Origin: an uncultured Lachnospiraceae bacterium
GTDB taxonomy: Bacteria > Bacillota > Clostridia > Lachnospirales > Lachnospiraceae
DNA: 5,587 nt
Assembly: GCA_946533525.1 (NCBI GenBank)
Contig: CAMNBW010000119.1
Location: 1-5,587 of the forward strand
Direction of reading: 5' to 3'
Made by a program: the position numbers and the translations under genes. Of the stretch, positions 1-5,559 are shown one piece after another. The notes below the pieces were generated by a model. It was not told the DNA's origin, ran no database searches, and saw only the letters and a list, made by a program, of their open reading frames with translations. Position 1 is the stretch's first letter. Each line of letters begins with the position of its first letter.

Positions 1-804
1 AGATATACCACACAGGAGCTCAGAGACGAGTTCCTGATTACGGGATTATACGAGGCGGACAAGGTTAAGGCCGTGTATTCCCATGTGGACAGAATGGTCA
101 CCTTCGGCTGTATGCCGGTAACTAAGGAGATCTCCCTGGACGACGGCATCGAGGTATATGCGAATTTCGGTACGAACTACATACTCGAGCGCAGGGAGAT
201 AGGGATTTTCAATATAGGCGGAAGCGGCAAGATTAAGGTTGACGGCACCGAATATAAGCTTGGATATAAAGACTGCTTATATATCACAAAGGGAGCAAAG
301 GAGGTTTATTTTTCCTCTGACGACGGCAAGGAGCCTGCAAAGTTCTATATGGTCAGTGCACCCGCGCACTGTTCTTATGAAACAAAGCTTCTGACCTTCG
401 CTGACGCGGTAAAGAGGCCCCTCGGCAGCGTTGAGGAGTGCAACAAGAGAGTCATAAACCAGTTCATCCATCCCAATGTGCTCAAAACCTGTCAGCTCAG
501 CATGGGAATGACGGTTCTCGAGACCGGAAGTGTCTGGAACACGATGCCCGCACATACCCATGAGCGCAGGATGGAGGTCTATACATATTTTGAGATCCCC
601 GAAAACCAGGTGGTCTTCCACTTTATGGGAGAGCCCGGCGAGACAAGGCATATTGTAATGAAAAACGAAGAGGCGGTTATCTCCCCTTCATGGTCGATAC
701 ATTCGGGAGCAGGAACGTCCAACTACACCTTTATCTGGGCCATGGGCGGAGAAAATCAGGACTTCGACGACATGGACAACTTAAAGCCCACAGATTTGAA
801 GTAG
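1..804 (+). CDS. kduI: 5-dehydro-4-deoxy-D-glucuronate isomerase KduI (5' partial)
   Basis: This is KduI, the cytosolic isomerase that converts 4-deoxy-L-threo-5-hexosulose uronate (DKI) to 3-deoxy-D-glycero-2,5-hexodiulosonate (DKII) in pectin and uronate breakdown. The reading frame is open from base 1, and the first codons (RYTTQELRDEFL) align with E. coli KduI near residue 12. The true start therefore lies about 10-15 codons upstream of the window, and the GTG at 73 is internal. The visible 267 residues match the ~278-residue family almost end to end. Family landmarks include YSHVDRM, LERREIG, KGAKEVYF, ETCQLSMG, NTMPAHTHERRMEVY, ETRHIVM, ISPSWSIHSG and the C-terminal GENQDFDDMD. The four zinc ligands known for E. 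coli KduI (His196, His198, Glu203, His245) are all present, at codons 553, 559, 574 and 700. The stop lies 25 bp before the next gene, which fits an operon. Identification is very secure. Confidence 0.97.
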   Translation, partial: RYTTQELRDEFLITGLYEADKVKAVYSHVDRMVTFGCMPVTKEISLDDGIEVYANFGTNYILERREIGIFNIGGSGKIKVDGTEYKLGYKDCLYITKGAKEVYFSSDDGKEPAKFYMVSAPAHCSYETKLLTFADAVKRPLGSVEECNKRVINQFIHPNVLKTCQLSMGMTVLETGSVWNTMPAHTHERRMEVYTYFEIPENQVVFHFMGEPGETRHIVMKNEEAVISPSWSIHSGAGTSNYTFIWAMGGENQDFDDMDNLKPTDLK

Positions 805-829
805 GATAAATTCAGGAGGAAACGATCTG

Positions 830-1624
830 ATGGAAGAATTATTCTCGTTAAAAGGAAAGGTTGCCTGGGTCACCGGAGCCGCCTATGGGATAGGATACGC
901 CATTGCCAAGGCCTATGCCAAAGCGGGCGCAAAGGTAGTATTTAACTGCAGCAGACAGGAGACAGTAGACAGGGGGCTTGCCGCTTATAAAGAGGACGGC
1001 ATCGAGGCCAAAGGCTATGTCTGCGACATTACGGATGAGGAGTCGGTCAAAGGCCTTCTTGAAAAGATAGAAAAAGAAGTGGGGAAGGTGGATATTCTGG
1101 TAAATAACGCCGGAATGATAAAGCGCATTCCCATGACAGAGATGGAGGTCTCGGAATTCAGGCGGGTAGTGGACGTGGATCTCACCGGCGCCTTTATCGT
1201 ATCAAAGGCGGTAATACCTTCGATGATAGAGCGCGGAGGAGGAAAGATAATAAATGTCTGCTCGATGATGTCCGAACTCGGAAGGGAGACCGTTTCGGCT
1301 TATGCAGCGGCTAAGGGCGGACTTAAGATGCTTACAAAAAATATAGCTTCCGAATACGGAGCCTATAATATTCAGTGCAACGGCATCGGCCCCGGATATA
1401 TCGCCACGGAGCAGACCGCACCCTTAAGGGAGCCCCAGCCCGACGGCTCGAAGCATCCCTTCGACAGCTTTATACTGGCAAAAACTCCGGCCAACCGCTG
1501 GGGAACCCCGGAAGACCTGGAGGGTCCGGCCCTGTTCCTGGCTTCGAAGGCTTCGGACTTTGTAAACGGACATATTTTATACGTGGACGGCGGCATACTT
1601 GCATATATCGGCAAGCAGCCGTGA
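830..1624 (+). CDS. kduD: 2-dehydro-3-deoxy-D-gluconate 5-dehydrogenase (KduD / gluconate 5-dehydrogenase-type SDR)
   Basis: This is a classical short-chain dehydrogenase/reductase of 264 residues. The NAD(P)-binding motif TGAAYGIG is at 15-22, NNAG at 92-95, and the catalytic Ser145, Tyr158 and Lys162 are in place. A PGYIATE segment follows the active site, and the C-terminus reads VDGGILAYIGKQP. Position 117, usually the Asn of the SDR catalytic tetrad, is Asp (VDVDLTG). From recall, the SMMSELGRETVSAYAAAKGG stretch and this C-terminus resemble the gluconate 5-dehydrogenase branch more than E. coli KduD. Directly after kduI, the likely job is NAD(P)H-dependent reduction of DKII to 2-keto-3-deoxygluconate, but 5-ketogluconate/gluconate activity cannot be excluded from sequence. 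The ATG at 830 is fixed by AGGAGG at 814-819 and by the normal N-terminal distance to the glycine-rich motif. It is co-directional with kduI, with a 25-bp gap. Confidence 0.9.
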   Translation: MEELFSLKGKVAWVTGAAYGIGYAIAKAYAKAGAKVVFNCSRQETVDRGLAAYKEDGIEAKGYVCDITDEESVKGLLEKIEKEVGKVDILVNNAGMIKRIPMTEMEVSEFRRVVDVDLTGAFIVSKAVIPSMIERGGGKIINVCSMMSELGRETVSAYAAAKGGLKMLTKNIASEYGAYNIQCNGIGPGYIATEQTAPLREPQPDGSKHPFDSFILAKTPANRWGTPEDLEGPALFLASKASDFVNGHILYVDGGILAYIGKQP

Positions 1625-1709
1625 TCGGCGGATTTTAAGCAGTGGAGCAGCTTTGAGCTGAAGTCAGATATTACCGGGGATAAAACCCAATTTAATAAAG
1701 GAGGAAAAA

Positions 1710-2348
1710 ATGAGCGAAATACTGGATGAATTGATGGCATTCGGAGTAGTGCCCGTAGTTGTTTTAAACCGTGCCGAGGACGCAAAGCCTCTGGCGGAGG
1801 CCCTTGTAAAGGGAGGGCTTAAATGCGCGGAGGTAACCTTCCGTACCGCTGCGGCAGCAGAGTCCATAAAGATAATGACAGAGAATTTCCCCGAAATGCT
1901 GGTGGGCGCAGGAACCGTACTTTCTACGGAGCAGGTGGACCAGGCTGTAAATGCGGGAGCTAAATTCATAGTAAGCCCCGGCTTCGATCCCGAAGTAGTG
2001 GATTACTGTCTTGAGAAGAAGATCCCGGTACTTCCCGGAGTCGTAACACCTTCAGAGGTGGCTCAGGGCTACAAGAGGGGACTTAAGATATTGAAATTTT
2101 TCCCCGCGGAGCAGGCAGGCGGCCTTGCCATGATAAAGGCTATGGCGGCTCCCTATACAACGCTTAAATTCATGCCTACCGGCGGAATAAACGCAGACAA
2201 TATGAAGAATTATCTGGAATTCAATAAGATAGCTGCCTGCGGAGGAAGCTGGATGGTAAAGGGAAGCCTCATAGACGAGGGCAACTTCGAAAAGATTGAG
2301 GAATTAACACGGGAAGCGGTATCACTTGTCAAAAAAATAAGAGGTTGA
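1710..2348 (+). CDS. eda: 2-dehydro-3-deoxy-phosphogluconate (KDPG/KHG) aldolase
   Basis: This is a class I aldolase of 212 residues, the normal family length. It cleaves KDPG to pyruvate and glyceraldehyde-3-phosphate, the last step of the Entner-Doudoroff-type uronate route. The family landmarks occur in order: VVPVVV at 13-18, EVTFRT at 41-46 (Glu41 and Arg45 match the E. coli Eda active-site Glu45 and Arg49), VGAGTVL at 65-71, SPGF at 89-92, PGVVTPSE at 109-116, and KFFPAE at 129-134. Lys129 is the Schiff-base lysine, equivalent to E. coli Lys133, and MPTGGI forms the phosphate-binding loop. The start at 1710 is set by a strong AAAGGAGG at 1697-1704. An 85-bp gap separates it from kduD, the longest inside the five-gene run, and the stop is 4 bp from the next start. 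The KDG kinase that would supply its substrate is not in the window. Confidence 0.96.
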   Translation: MSEILDELMAFGVVPVVVLNRAEDAKPLAEALVKGGLKCAEVTFRTAAAAESIKIMTENFPEMLVGAGTVLSTEQVDQAVNAGAKFIVSPGFDPEVVDYCLEKKIPVLPGVVTPSEVAQGYKRGLKILKFFPAEQAGGLAMIKAMAAPYTTLKFMPTGGINADNMKNYLEFNKIAACGGSWMVKGSLIDEGNFEKIEELTREAVSLVKKIRG

Positions 2349-2352
2349 TAGA

Positions 2353-2676
2353 ATGGTAGTAATTAACAAAGAAAAAGAATATAAAGACCTGGGTGGCGGA
2401 GTAAGGCGCAAAGTTCTCGCATACAGCGACAATATCATGAATGTGGAGCTTCTTTTCGAGAAGGGGGCAAAGGGAGATATGCATTCCCATCCGCATGAGC
2501 AGATAGGCTATATCATCGAAGGGAGCCTTGTATTCCACGAGGCCGGAAAAGAAGATATTACTTTGAATACCGGCGATACCTATTATGTTGCACCGAATGT
2601 AGAGCATGGGATAGATTGCCTTACCGCTGTAAAGCTGCTGGATATATTTACGCCCATGAGAGAAGATTTTATCTGA
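2353..2676 (+). CDS. kdgF: KdgF-like cupin, unsaturated uronate conversion
   Basis: This is a single-domain cupin of 107 residues. The first cupin motif gives His44, His46 and Gln50 (MHSHPHEQIGYIIEGS), and the second gives His85 (GDTYYVAPNVEHG), a plausible metal-ligand set. The C-terminal DIFTPMREDF supplies Asp97, Phe99 and Arg103, with the same D-x-F-x3-R spacing that I recall for the functional residues of characterised KdgF. KdgF speeds conversion of 4,5-unsaturated galacturonate (from pectin or alginate-type lyases) to the linear ketouronate used by KduI. Its place in a kduI-kduD-eda run supports that role over other small cupins. The GAGG at 2341-2344, inside the last codons of eda, serves as ribosome binding site for the ATG at 2353, so translation is probably coupled to eda. 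A different cupin role is possible but less likely in this context. Confidence 0.87.
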   Translation: MVVINKEKEYKDLGGGVRRKVLAYSDNIMNVELLFEKGAKGDMHSHPHEQIGYIIEGSLVFHEAGKEDITLNTGDTYYVAPNVEHGIDCLTAVKLLDIFTPMREDFI

Positions 2677-2688
2677 TATTTTGTTGTT

Positions 2689-3372
2689 ATGGATATTTCT
2701 CTAAACCAGCAGACGTACGAAAAATTCAAGAAAGATATAATGACCTTCGCGCTGAAGCCGGGAGAGCCGGTTTCGGCGCAGAAAGTCGCGGAGCGCTACA
2801 GTGTCAGCAGGACGCCGGCACGGGAAGCGCTGGTTCGGCTGCAAGACGAAGGTATGGTGGATATATACCCCCAGTCAAAATCGGTGATCTCGAAGATCAA
2901 GACCGGGCGTATTCATCAGGAATGGTTCGTTCGCCGCTCTCTGGAGCTGGAGATGGTGGATAAACTGTTCAACCGGGTCAGCGAAGATGATATAATCGAG
3001 ATGAAGGAAACTGTCAAGCGCATGGAGCGTCTCGGAAAATCGCCGAGGACACATGAAAATTCCTACGATTATATCAAAAGCGACGACAGATTCCATGAGA
3101 TCACTTACAGGGTTTCGGGAGAGACTCTTGCGGCCTTTATAATTGAAAATATGCTGCCTAATTACAGGCGGATGCGTATTCTGGTAGATTTTGACGATTA
3201 CCATAAAGATCGTACCGTATGTGAACACAAGCACCTTATAACCCTTATAGAACGAAGGGACAGGGATGCATACAGGGACTACCTGACTATGCATATGGGA
3301 CATATCATTTCGGACATCGAGGACATAAGGCGCGATTTTCCGGATATGTTCGATCACGAGGACAGTACGTGA
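2689..3372 (+). CDS. GntR-family transcriptional regulator, FadR/FCD subfamily
   Basis: This is a 227-residue regulator. An N-terminal winged helix-turn-helix spans about residues 5-70, with the recognition region YSVSRTPAREALVRLQDEG at 37-55. An all-helical FCD ligand-binding domain covers about 76-215. FCD metal or ligand residues are visible as Asp132 and His136 (DDRFHE), His180 (EHKH) and probably His205 (MGHI). FCD regulators commonly bind sugar acids or other carboxylates, so a KDG- or uronate-responsive repressor of this operon is a reasonable inference; the effector cannot be read from sequence. The ATG at 2689 is 12 bp after the kdgF stop and in the same frame. No ribosome binding site lies at normal spacing (the nearest purine run is 2658-2665), suggesting translational coupling. 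The next in-frame Met (2740) would remove the first helix of the DNA-binding domain. The stop codon overlaps the left copy of an 8-bp target duplication. Confidence 0.92.
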   Translation: MDISLNQQTYEKFKKDIMTFALKPGEPVSAQKVAERYSVSRTPAREALVRLQDEGMVDIYPQSKSVISKIKTGRIHQEWFVRRSLELEMVDKLFNRVSEDDIIEMKETVKRMERLGKSPRTHENSYDYIKSDDRFHEITYRVSGETLAAFIIENMLPNYRRMRILVDFDDYHKDRTVCEHKHLITLIERRDRDAYRDYLTMHMGHIISDIEDIRRDFPDMFDHEDST

Positions 3373-3378
3373 AATACC
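3371..3378. repeat. Left target-site duplication GAAATACC
   Basis: This 8-bp direct repeat is identical to 3526-3533 and abuts the left terminal inverted repeat. Its first two bases are the last two bases of the GntR gene's TGA stop, so the insertion landed exactly at the end of that gene without altering its product. Confidence 0.75.
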
Positions 3379-3418
3379 GTTACAATTCAGTGGTCAGCCA
3401 GACCACTGAATTGCAACG
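3378..3418. repeat. Long near-perfect hairpin at left end of the MITE-like element
   Basis: A perfect 13-bp stem, CAATTCAGTGGTC (3383-3395) with GACCACTGAATTG (3401-3413), closes a 5-base loop AGCCA. Past a single A-C mismatch, four more pairs form (CGTT 3378-3381 with AACG 3415-3418). No run of T follows, so it is not a standard intrinsic terminator. The right arm carries an internal copy of the terminal repeat (ACTGAATTGCAAC, 3405-3417), so the left end can fold on itself or pair with the far end of the element. Confidence 0.85.
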
Positions 3419-3423
3419 CGCTC

Positions 3424-3456
3424 GCCGCAATTAAATCTGCTTCGCAGATGGGCGGC
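3424..3456. repeat. Nested hairpin inside the MITE-like element
   Basis: ATCTGC (3435-3440) pairs with GCAGAT (3444-3449) around a TTC triloop. An outer GCCGC (3424-3428) can pair with GCGGC (3452-3456) across an internal loop. The motif GCTCGCC also occurs twice as a direct repeat, at 3420-3426 and 3455-3461. Confidence 0.6.
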
Positions 3457-3465
3457 TCGCCTACT

Positions 3466-3480
3466 CCAATACGTTATTGG
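3466..3480. repeat. Small hairpin CCAATA-CGT-TATTGG
   Basis: This is a perfect 6-bp inverted repeat with a 3-base loop, and one of the chain of hairpins that fill the element. Confidence 0.6.
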
Positions 3481-3513
3481 CCTGTAGCCACGCAGCAAAG
3501 TGCGTAGCTCAGG
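3481..3513. repeat. Interrupted hairpin near right end of the MITE-like element
   Basis: CCTG (3481-3484) can pair with CAGG (3510-3513), GC (3487-3488) with GC (3507-3508), and ACGCA (3490-3494) with TGCGT (3501-3505), leaving a GCAAAG loop. It directly precedes the right terminal repeat. Confidence 0.55.
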
Positions 3514-3525
3514 ACTGAATGTAAC

Positions 3526-3533
3526 GAAATACC
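3526..3533. repeat. Right target-site duplication GAAATACC
   Basis: This 8-bp copy is identical to 3371-3378 and directly follows the right terminal inverted repeat. It sits 17 bp before the start codon of the sensor-GGDEF gene, leaving that gene's purine-rich ribosome binding region (3536-3543) intact. Confidence 0.75.
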
Positions 3534-3550
3534 TGAAAAAGAGTATTTAA

Positions 3551-5557
3551 ATGTCAGAGAAAAAAAGGCCTGTCGTAGGCATAATGACAGGGCAGTTCAA
3601 TGTAGACAATTCTATAAGATTTCTTAAATTTCTGGCTGAGGCCCTGAAAGGAACCGATGTTGACATCCGGTTCTATTTCGGCGGCGTATCGACCGTAGTG
3701 CTCGAAAAGTATTCTATGGACGATATAGGCTTCGGCTGCCATCATTATTCACTGTACTCCTACAGCAACTATGACGCTCCCGACCTCATGGTGGTCATAT
3801 TCGGCAGCATCAATGTGGGACAGAAGCAGCCCATGGTGGTCAAAGAGTTTGTAAAATATATTCCCAGGGTTCCGGTCATCCTTTTAAAGGAGGAGGTGGA
3901 CCTCCCGGATAATCCCGGAAGCATTGCCATCAACATAGACAATTACGGCGGCATGAAAGAATGTGTGCTGCATCTCATAAAGGAACACGGAGCCCGCAGG
4001 ATAGGATATATCTCGGGGGCAATGGGGCATAAGGACAGCGAGCTGAGGCAGAAGGCCTATAAAGATGCCCTTGAGGAAAACGGCATAGCTTATGATGAGA
4101 GCTATGTCGTATACGGTGATTATCAAAGCCACGTGGACGGTATCGTGGAGGAGCTTTTTGACAGGCATTCCGATTTTGACGCGATAGTTTCGGCAAATGA
4201 TGAAATGGCCACCGCGGTATACCGTGTGGCAAAGGCCAGGGGCATAGAGCCCGGAAAAGACCTTGCCGTCACCGGCTTCGACGATATAGCCATAGCGGCA
4301 TATATGGAGCCTCCGCTCACGACCGTCCTGCAGGACTACTATCTTATTGCGGTAAAGACCGCGGAGAAGATCAAGGAGTATCTGGCAGGCAGGAAGATAG
4401 AGTCCGAGCTGGTACCCGTTAAATTTGTAGTTCGTGCCTCCTGCGGCTGTGACTACAATCCAGACAGTCATAAGGATGAAACCAAGTATCCCGGCGAGCA
4501 GGAGCTTCTGATGAACAACTGGATGAGCGTGACCCAGGCGCAGATGAGATCCCTGGTCTCACCGCTGACTCTTCGAAATCTCCAGATGAGCACCTTTAAC
4601 GAGCTGTCGTTTTTTGAAAAGCTTGCAGAACAGCTTATGCATCTAAATACGAGGAGCTCCATGGTCTGTCTGCTGGAAGACCCGATAACCATGAAAGACG
4701 GGGAAATGCTCAAGGCTCCGGAGAAGCTCAAGCTCTATATGCGCCAGTGGGGGGATAAATACGAGTTCTATGATCACGAGAACGCCCCGGATGTATATTA
4801 CGGCGATTACGGAAAATATCTGCGAAAGTCTGACGGAGCTCCTATACATATGACCAACTTCATACTGTTTCACGGAAGGACACAGTACGGGCTTCTGAGT
4901 GTTGAGATAAGCCTTGACGATGCCATGTTTTATGAGACTCTTTCCCTTGAGATCGGAAGCGCGCTCTATTCCTTGTATGTTTCCCTTAAGCAGCAGTCCC
5001 TGCAGAGTATGCTCGAAGAGAAGAACCAGATACTGGACTATGCGGCAACCCACGATGAGCTGACGGGAATGCTCAACCGCACCGGAGTTATGAGCCGGAT
5101 AGTTGACTTTATCCATGCCGAAAAGCTGAGTGAAGAAAGCCCGTTCTTGATCTTCATGGCAGATCTGGACCATTTAAAGCAGATCAACGATACCTTCGGA
5201 CACCATGAGGGCGATGAGGCGATAAAGACTGCAGCGGAAGCGATAAAAAGGGCACTGCCGGAGGGAAGCCCCTTTGGCCGCACGGGCGGAGATGAATTTG
5301 CCGGGATAATGAAGTCCTCGGGAGATCTGGATGCGGTGGAGCTTCGCCAGAAGATCAGTCAATTCTGCGATTCCTATAATGAGCAGTCGGGAAAGGATTA
5401 CTATGTGGATATTTCCCTGGGGTGCTGCAAGATATATGCCGGAGCTCTTCCCGGTATGCTGAAGGAAGCTATGAACCAGGCGGATAAAAAGCTTTATGAA
5501 GCCAAGAAATCGCGCCGTGAAAGTGTCGTCAGGAAGGTTCCCGGAAGCCCCCTTTAA
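3551..5557 (+). CDS. LacI-type sugar-binding domain fused to GGDEF diguanylate cyclase
   Basis: This is a 668-residue protein. Residues ~7-300 form a LacI/GalR-type periplasmic-binding-protein fold (PVVGIMTG, HLIKEHGARRIGYISG, FDAIVSANDEMATAVYRVAKARG, DLAVTGFDDIAIAAYMEPPLTTV, ending RASCGC). There is no N-terminal helix-turn-helix, signal peptide or transmembrane segment, so it should be a soluble cytoplasmic sensor. Residues ~315-470 are a less clear, possibly GAF-like region ending YGLLSVEIS. Residues ~472-497 look like a coiled-coil connector. The GGDEF domain follows: DELTGMLNR at 502-510, metal-binding DLDHLKQIND at 538-547, and an intact GGDEF at 579-583, so cyclase activity is expected. 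The residues at the usual RxxD inhibitory site are PEGS, so it lacks the canonical product-inhibition site. A TAA sits immediately upstream in frame, so the missing DNA-binding domain is not a start-site error. The purine run at 3536-3543 is the probable ribosome binding site. The ligand is unknown; a uronate or plant sugar is inferred from context. Confidence 0.9.
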   Translation: MSEKKRPVVGIMTGQFNVDNSIRFLKFLAEALKGTDVDIRFYFGGVSTVVLEKYSMDDIGFGCHHYSLYSYSNYDAPDLMVVIFGSINVGQKQPMVVKEFVKYIPRVPVILLKEEVDLPDNPGSIAINIDNYGGMKECVLHLIKEHGARRIGYISGAMGHKDSELRQKAYKDALEENGIAYDESYVVYGDYQSHVDGIVEELFDRHSDFDAIVSANDEMATAVYRVAKARGIEPGKDLAVTGFDDIAIAAYMEPPLTTVLQDYYLIAVKTAEKIKEYLAGRKIESELVPVKFVVRASCGCDYNPDSHKDETKYPGEQELLMNNWMSVTQAQMRSLVSPLTLRNLQMSTFNELSFFEKLAEQLMHLNTRSSMVCLLEDPITMKDGEMLKAPEKLKLYMRQWGDKYEFYDHENAPDVYYGDYGKYLRKSDGAPIHMTNFILFHGRTQYGLLSVEISLDDAMFYETLSLEIGSALYSLYVSLKQQSLQSMLEEKNQILDYAATHDELTGMLNRTGVMSRIVDFIHAEKLSEESPFLIFMADLDHLKQINDTFGHHEGDEAIKTAAEAIKRALPEGSPFGRTGGDEFAGIMKSSGDLDAVELRQKISQFCDSYNEQSGKDYYVDISLGCCKIYAGALPGMLKEAMNQADKKLYEAKKSRRESVVRKVPGSPL

Positions 5558-5559
5558 CC

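Larger units (their letters stand above)
3379..3525. mobile_element. MITE-like non-autonomous insertion element, 147 bp
   Basis: This is a non-coding element bounded by imperfect terminal inverted repeats: GTTACAATTCAGT at 3379-3391 and ACTGAATGTAAC at 3514-3525, which differ by one extra A on the left. It is flanked on both sides by the exact 8-bp direct repeat GAAATACC (3371-3378 and 3526-3533), which reads as a target-site duplication. The interior is packed with small inverted repeats and has no plausible ORF, so it would have been moved in trans by a transposase encoded elsewhere. If the inverted repeat is extended by one base pair (CGTTAC/GTAACG), the element is 149 bp with a 6-bp duplication, AAATAC. 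I cannot assign a parent IS family. The structure is seen directly; mobility is inferred. Confidence 0.78.

Noticed and set aside
73..804. Complete 243-residue kduI starting at GTG 73
   Set aside because: The same frame is open to base 1 and the residues before the GTG match the KduI N-terminal region, so the gene runs off the window edge.
1559..1572. Catabolite-responsive (cre) site in TGTAAACGGACATA
   Set aside because: It has two mismatches to the consensus in the right half-site, lies deep inside the kduD coding region, and is not near a promoter.
1375..1638. Plus-strand open frame overlapping the end of kduD
   Set aside because: It is out of frame within a well-matched SDR gene, rich in Arg, Gly and Pro, and has no ribosome binding site.
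3391..3405. GntR/FadR-type operator (TGGTC and GACCA palindrome) beside the regulator gene
   Set aside because: The spacing between TGG and CCA is 9 bases, longer than the about 5 expected for FadR-type sites. The palindrome is simply the tip of the hairpin within the insertion.
3378..3418. Intrinsic terminator after the GntR gene
   Set aside because: The stem is long but is followed by CGCTCGCC and not by a T-run, and it lies inside the inserted element. It is better explained as part of that element.
3551..3571. LacI-family transcription factor with a mis-called start that hides a helix-turn-helix
   Set aside because: A TAA is directly in frame before the ATG, and only the insertion and the GntR gene lie upstream, so no DNA-binding domain can be added.
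3884..4471. Minus-strand open frame of 195 codons
   Set aside because: It lies wholly opposite the LacI-type domain, has no recognisable motifs, and its composition follows from the coding strand. The other minus-strand frames (for example 4643-5173 and 2875-3357) are shadows for the same reason.
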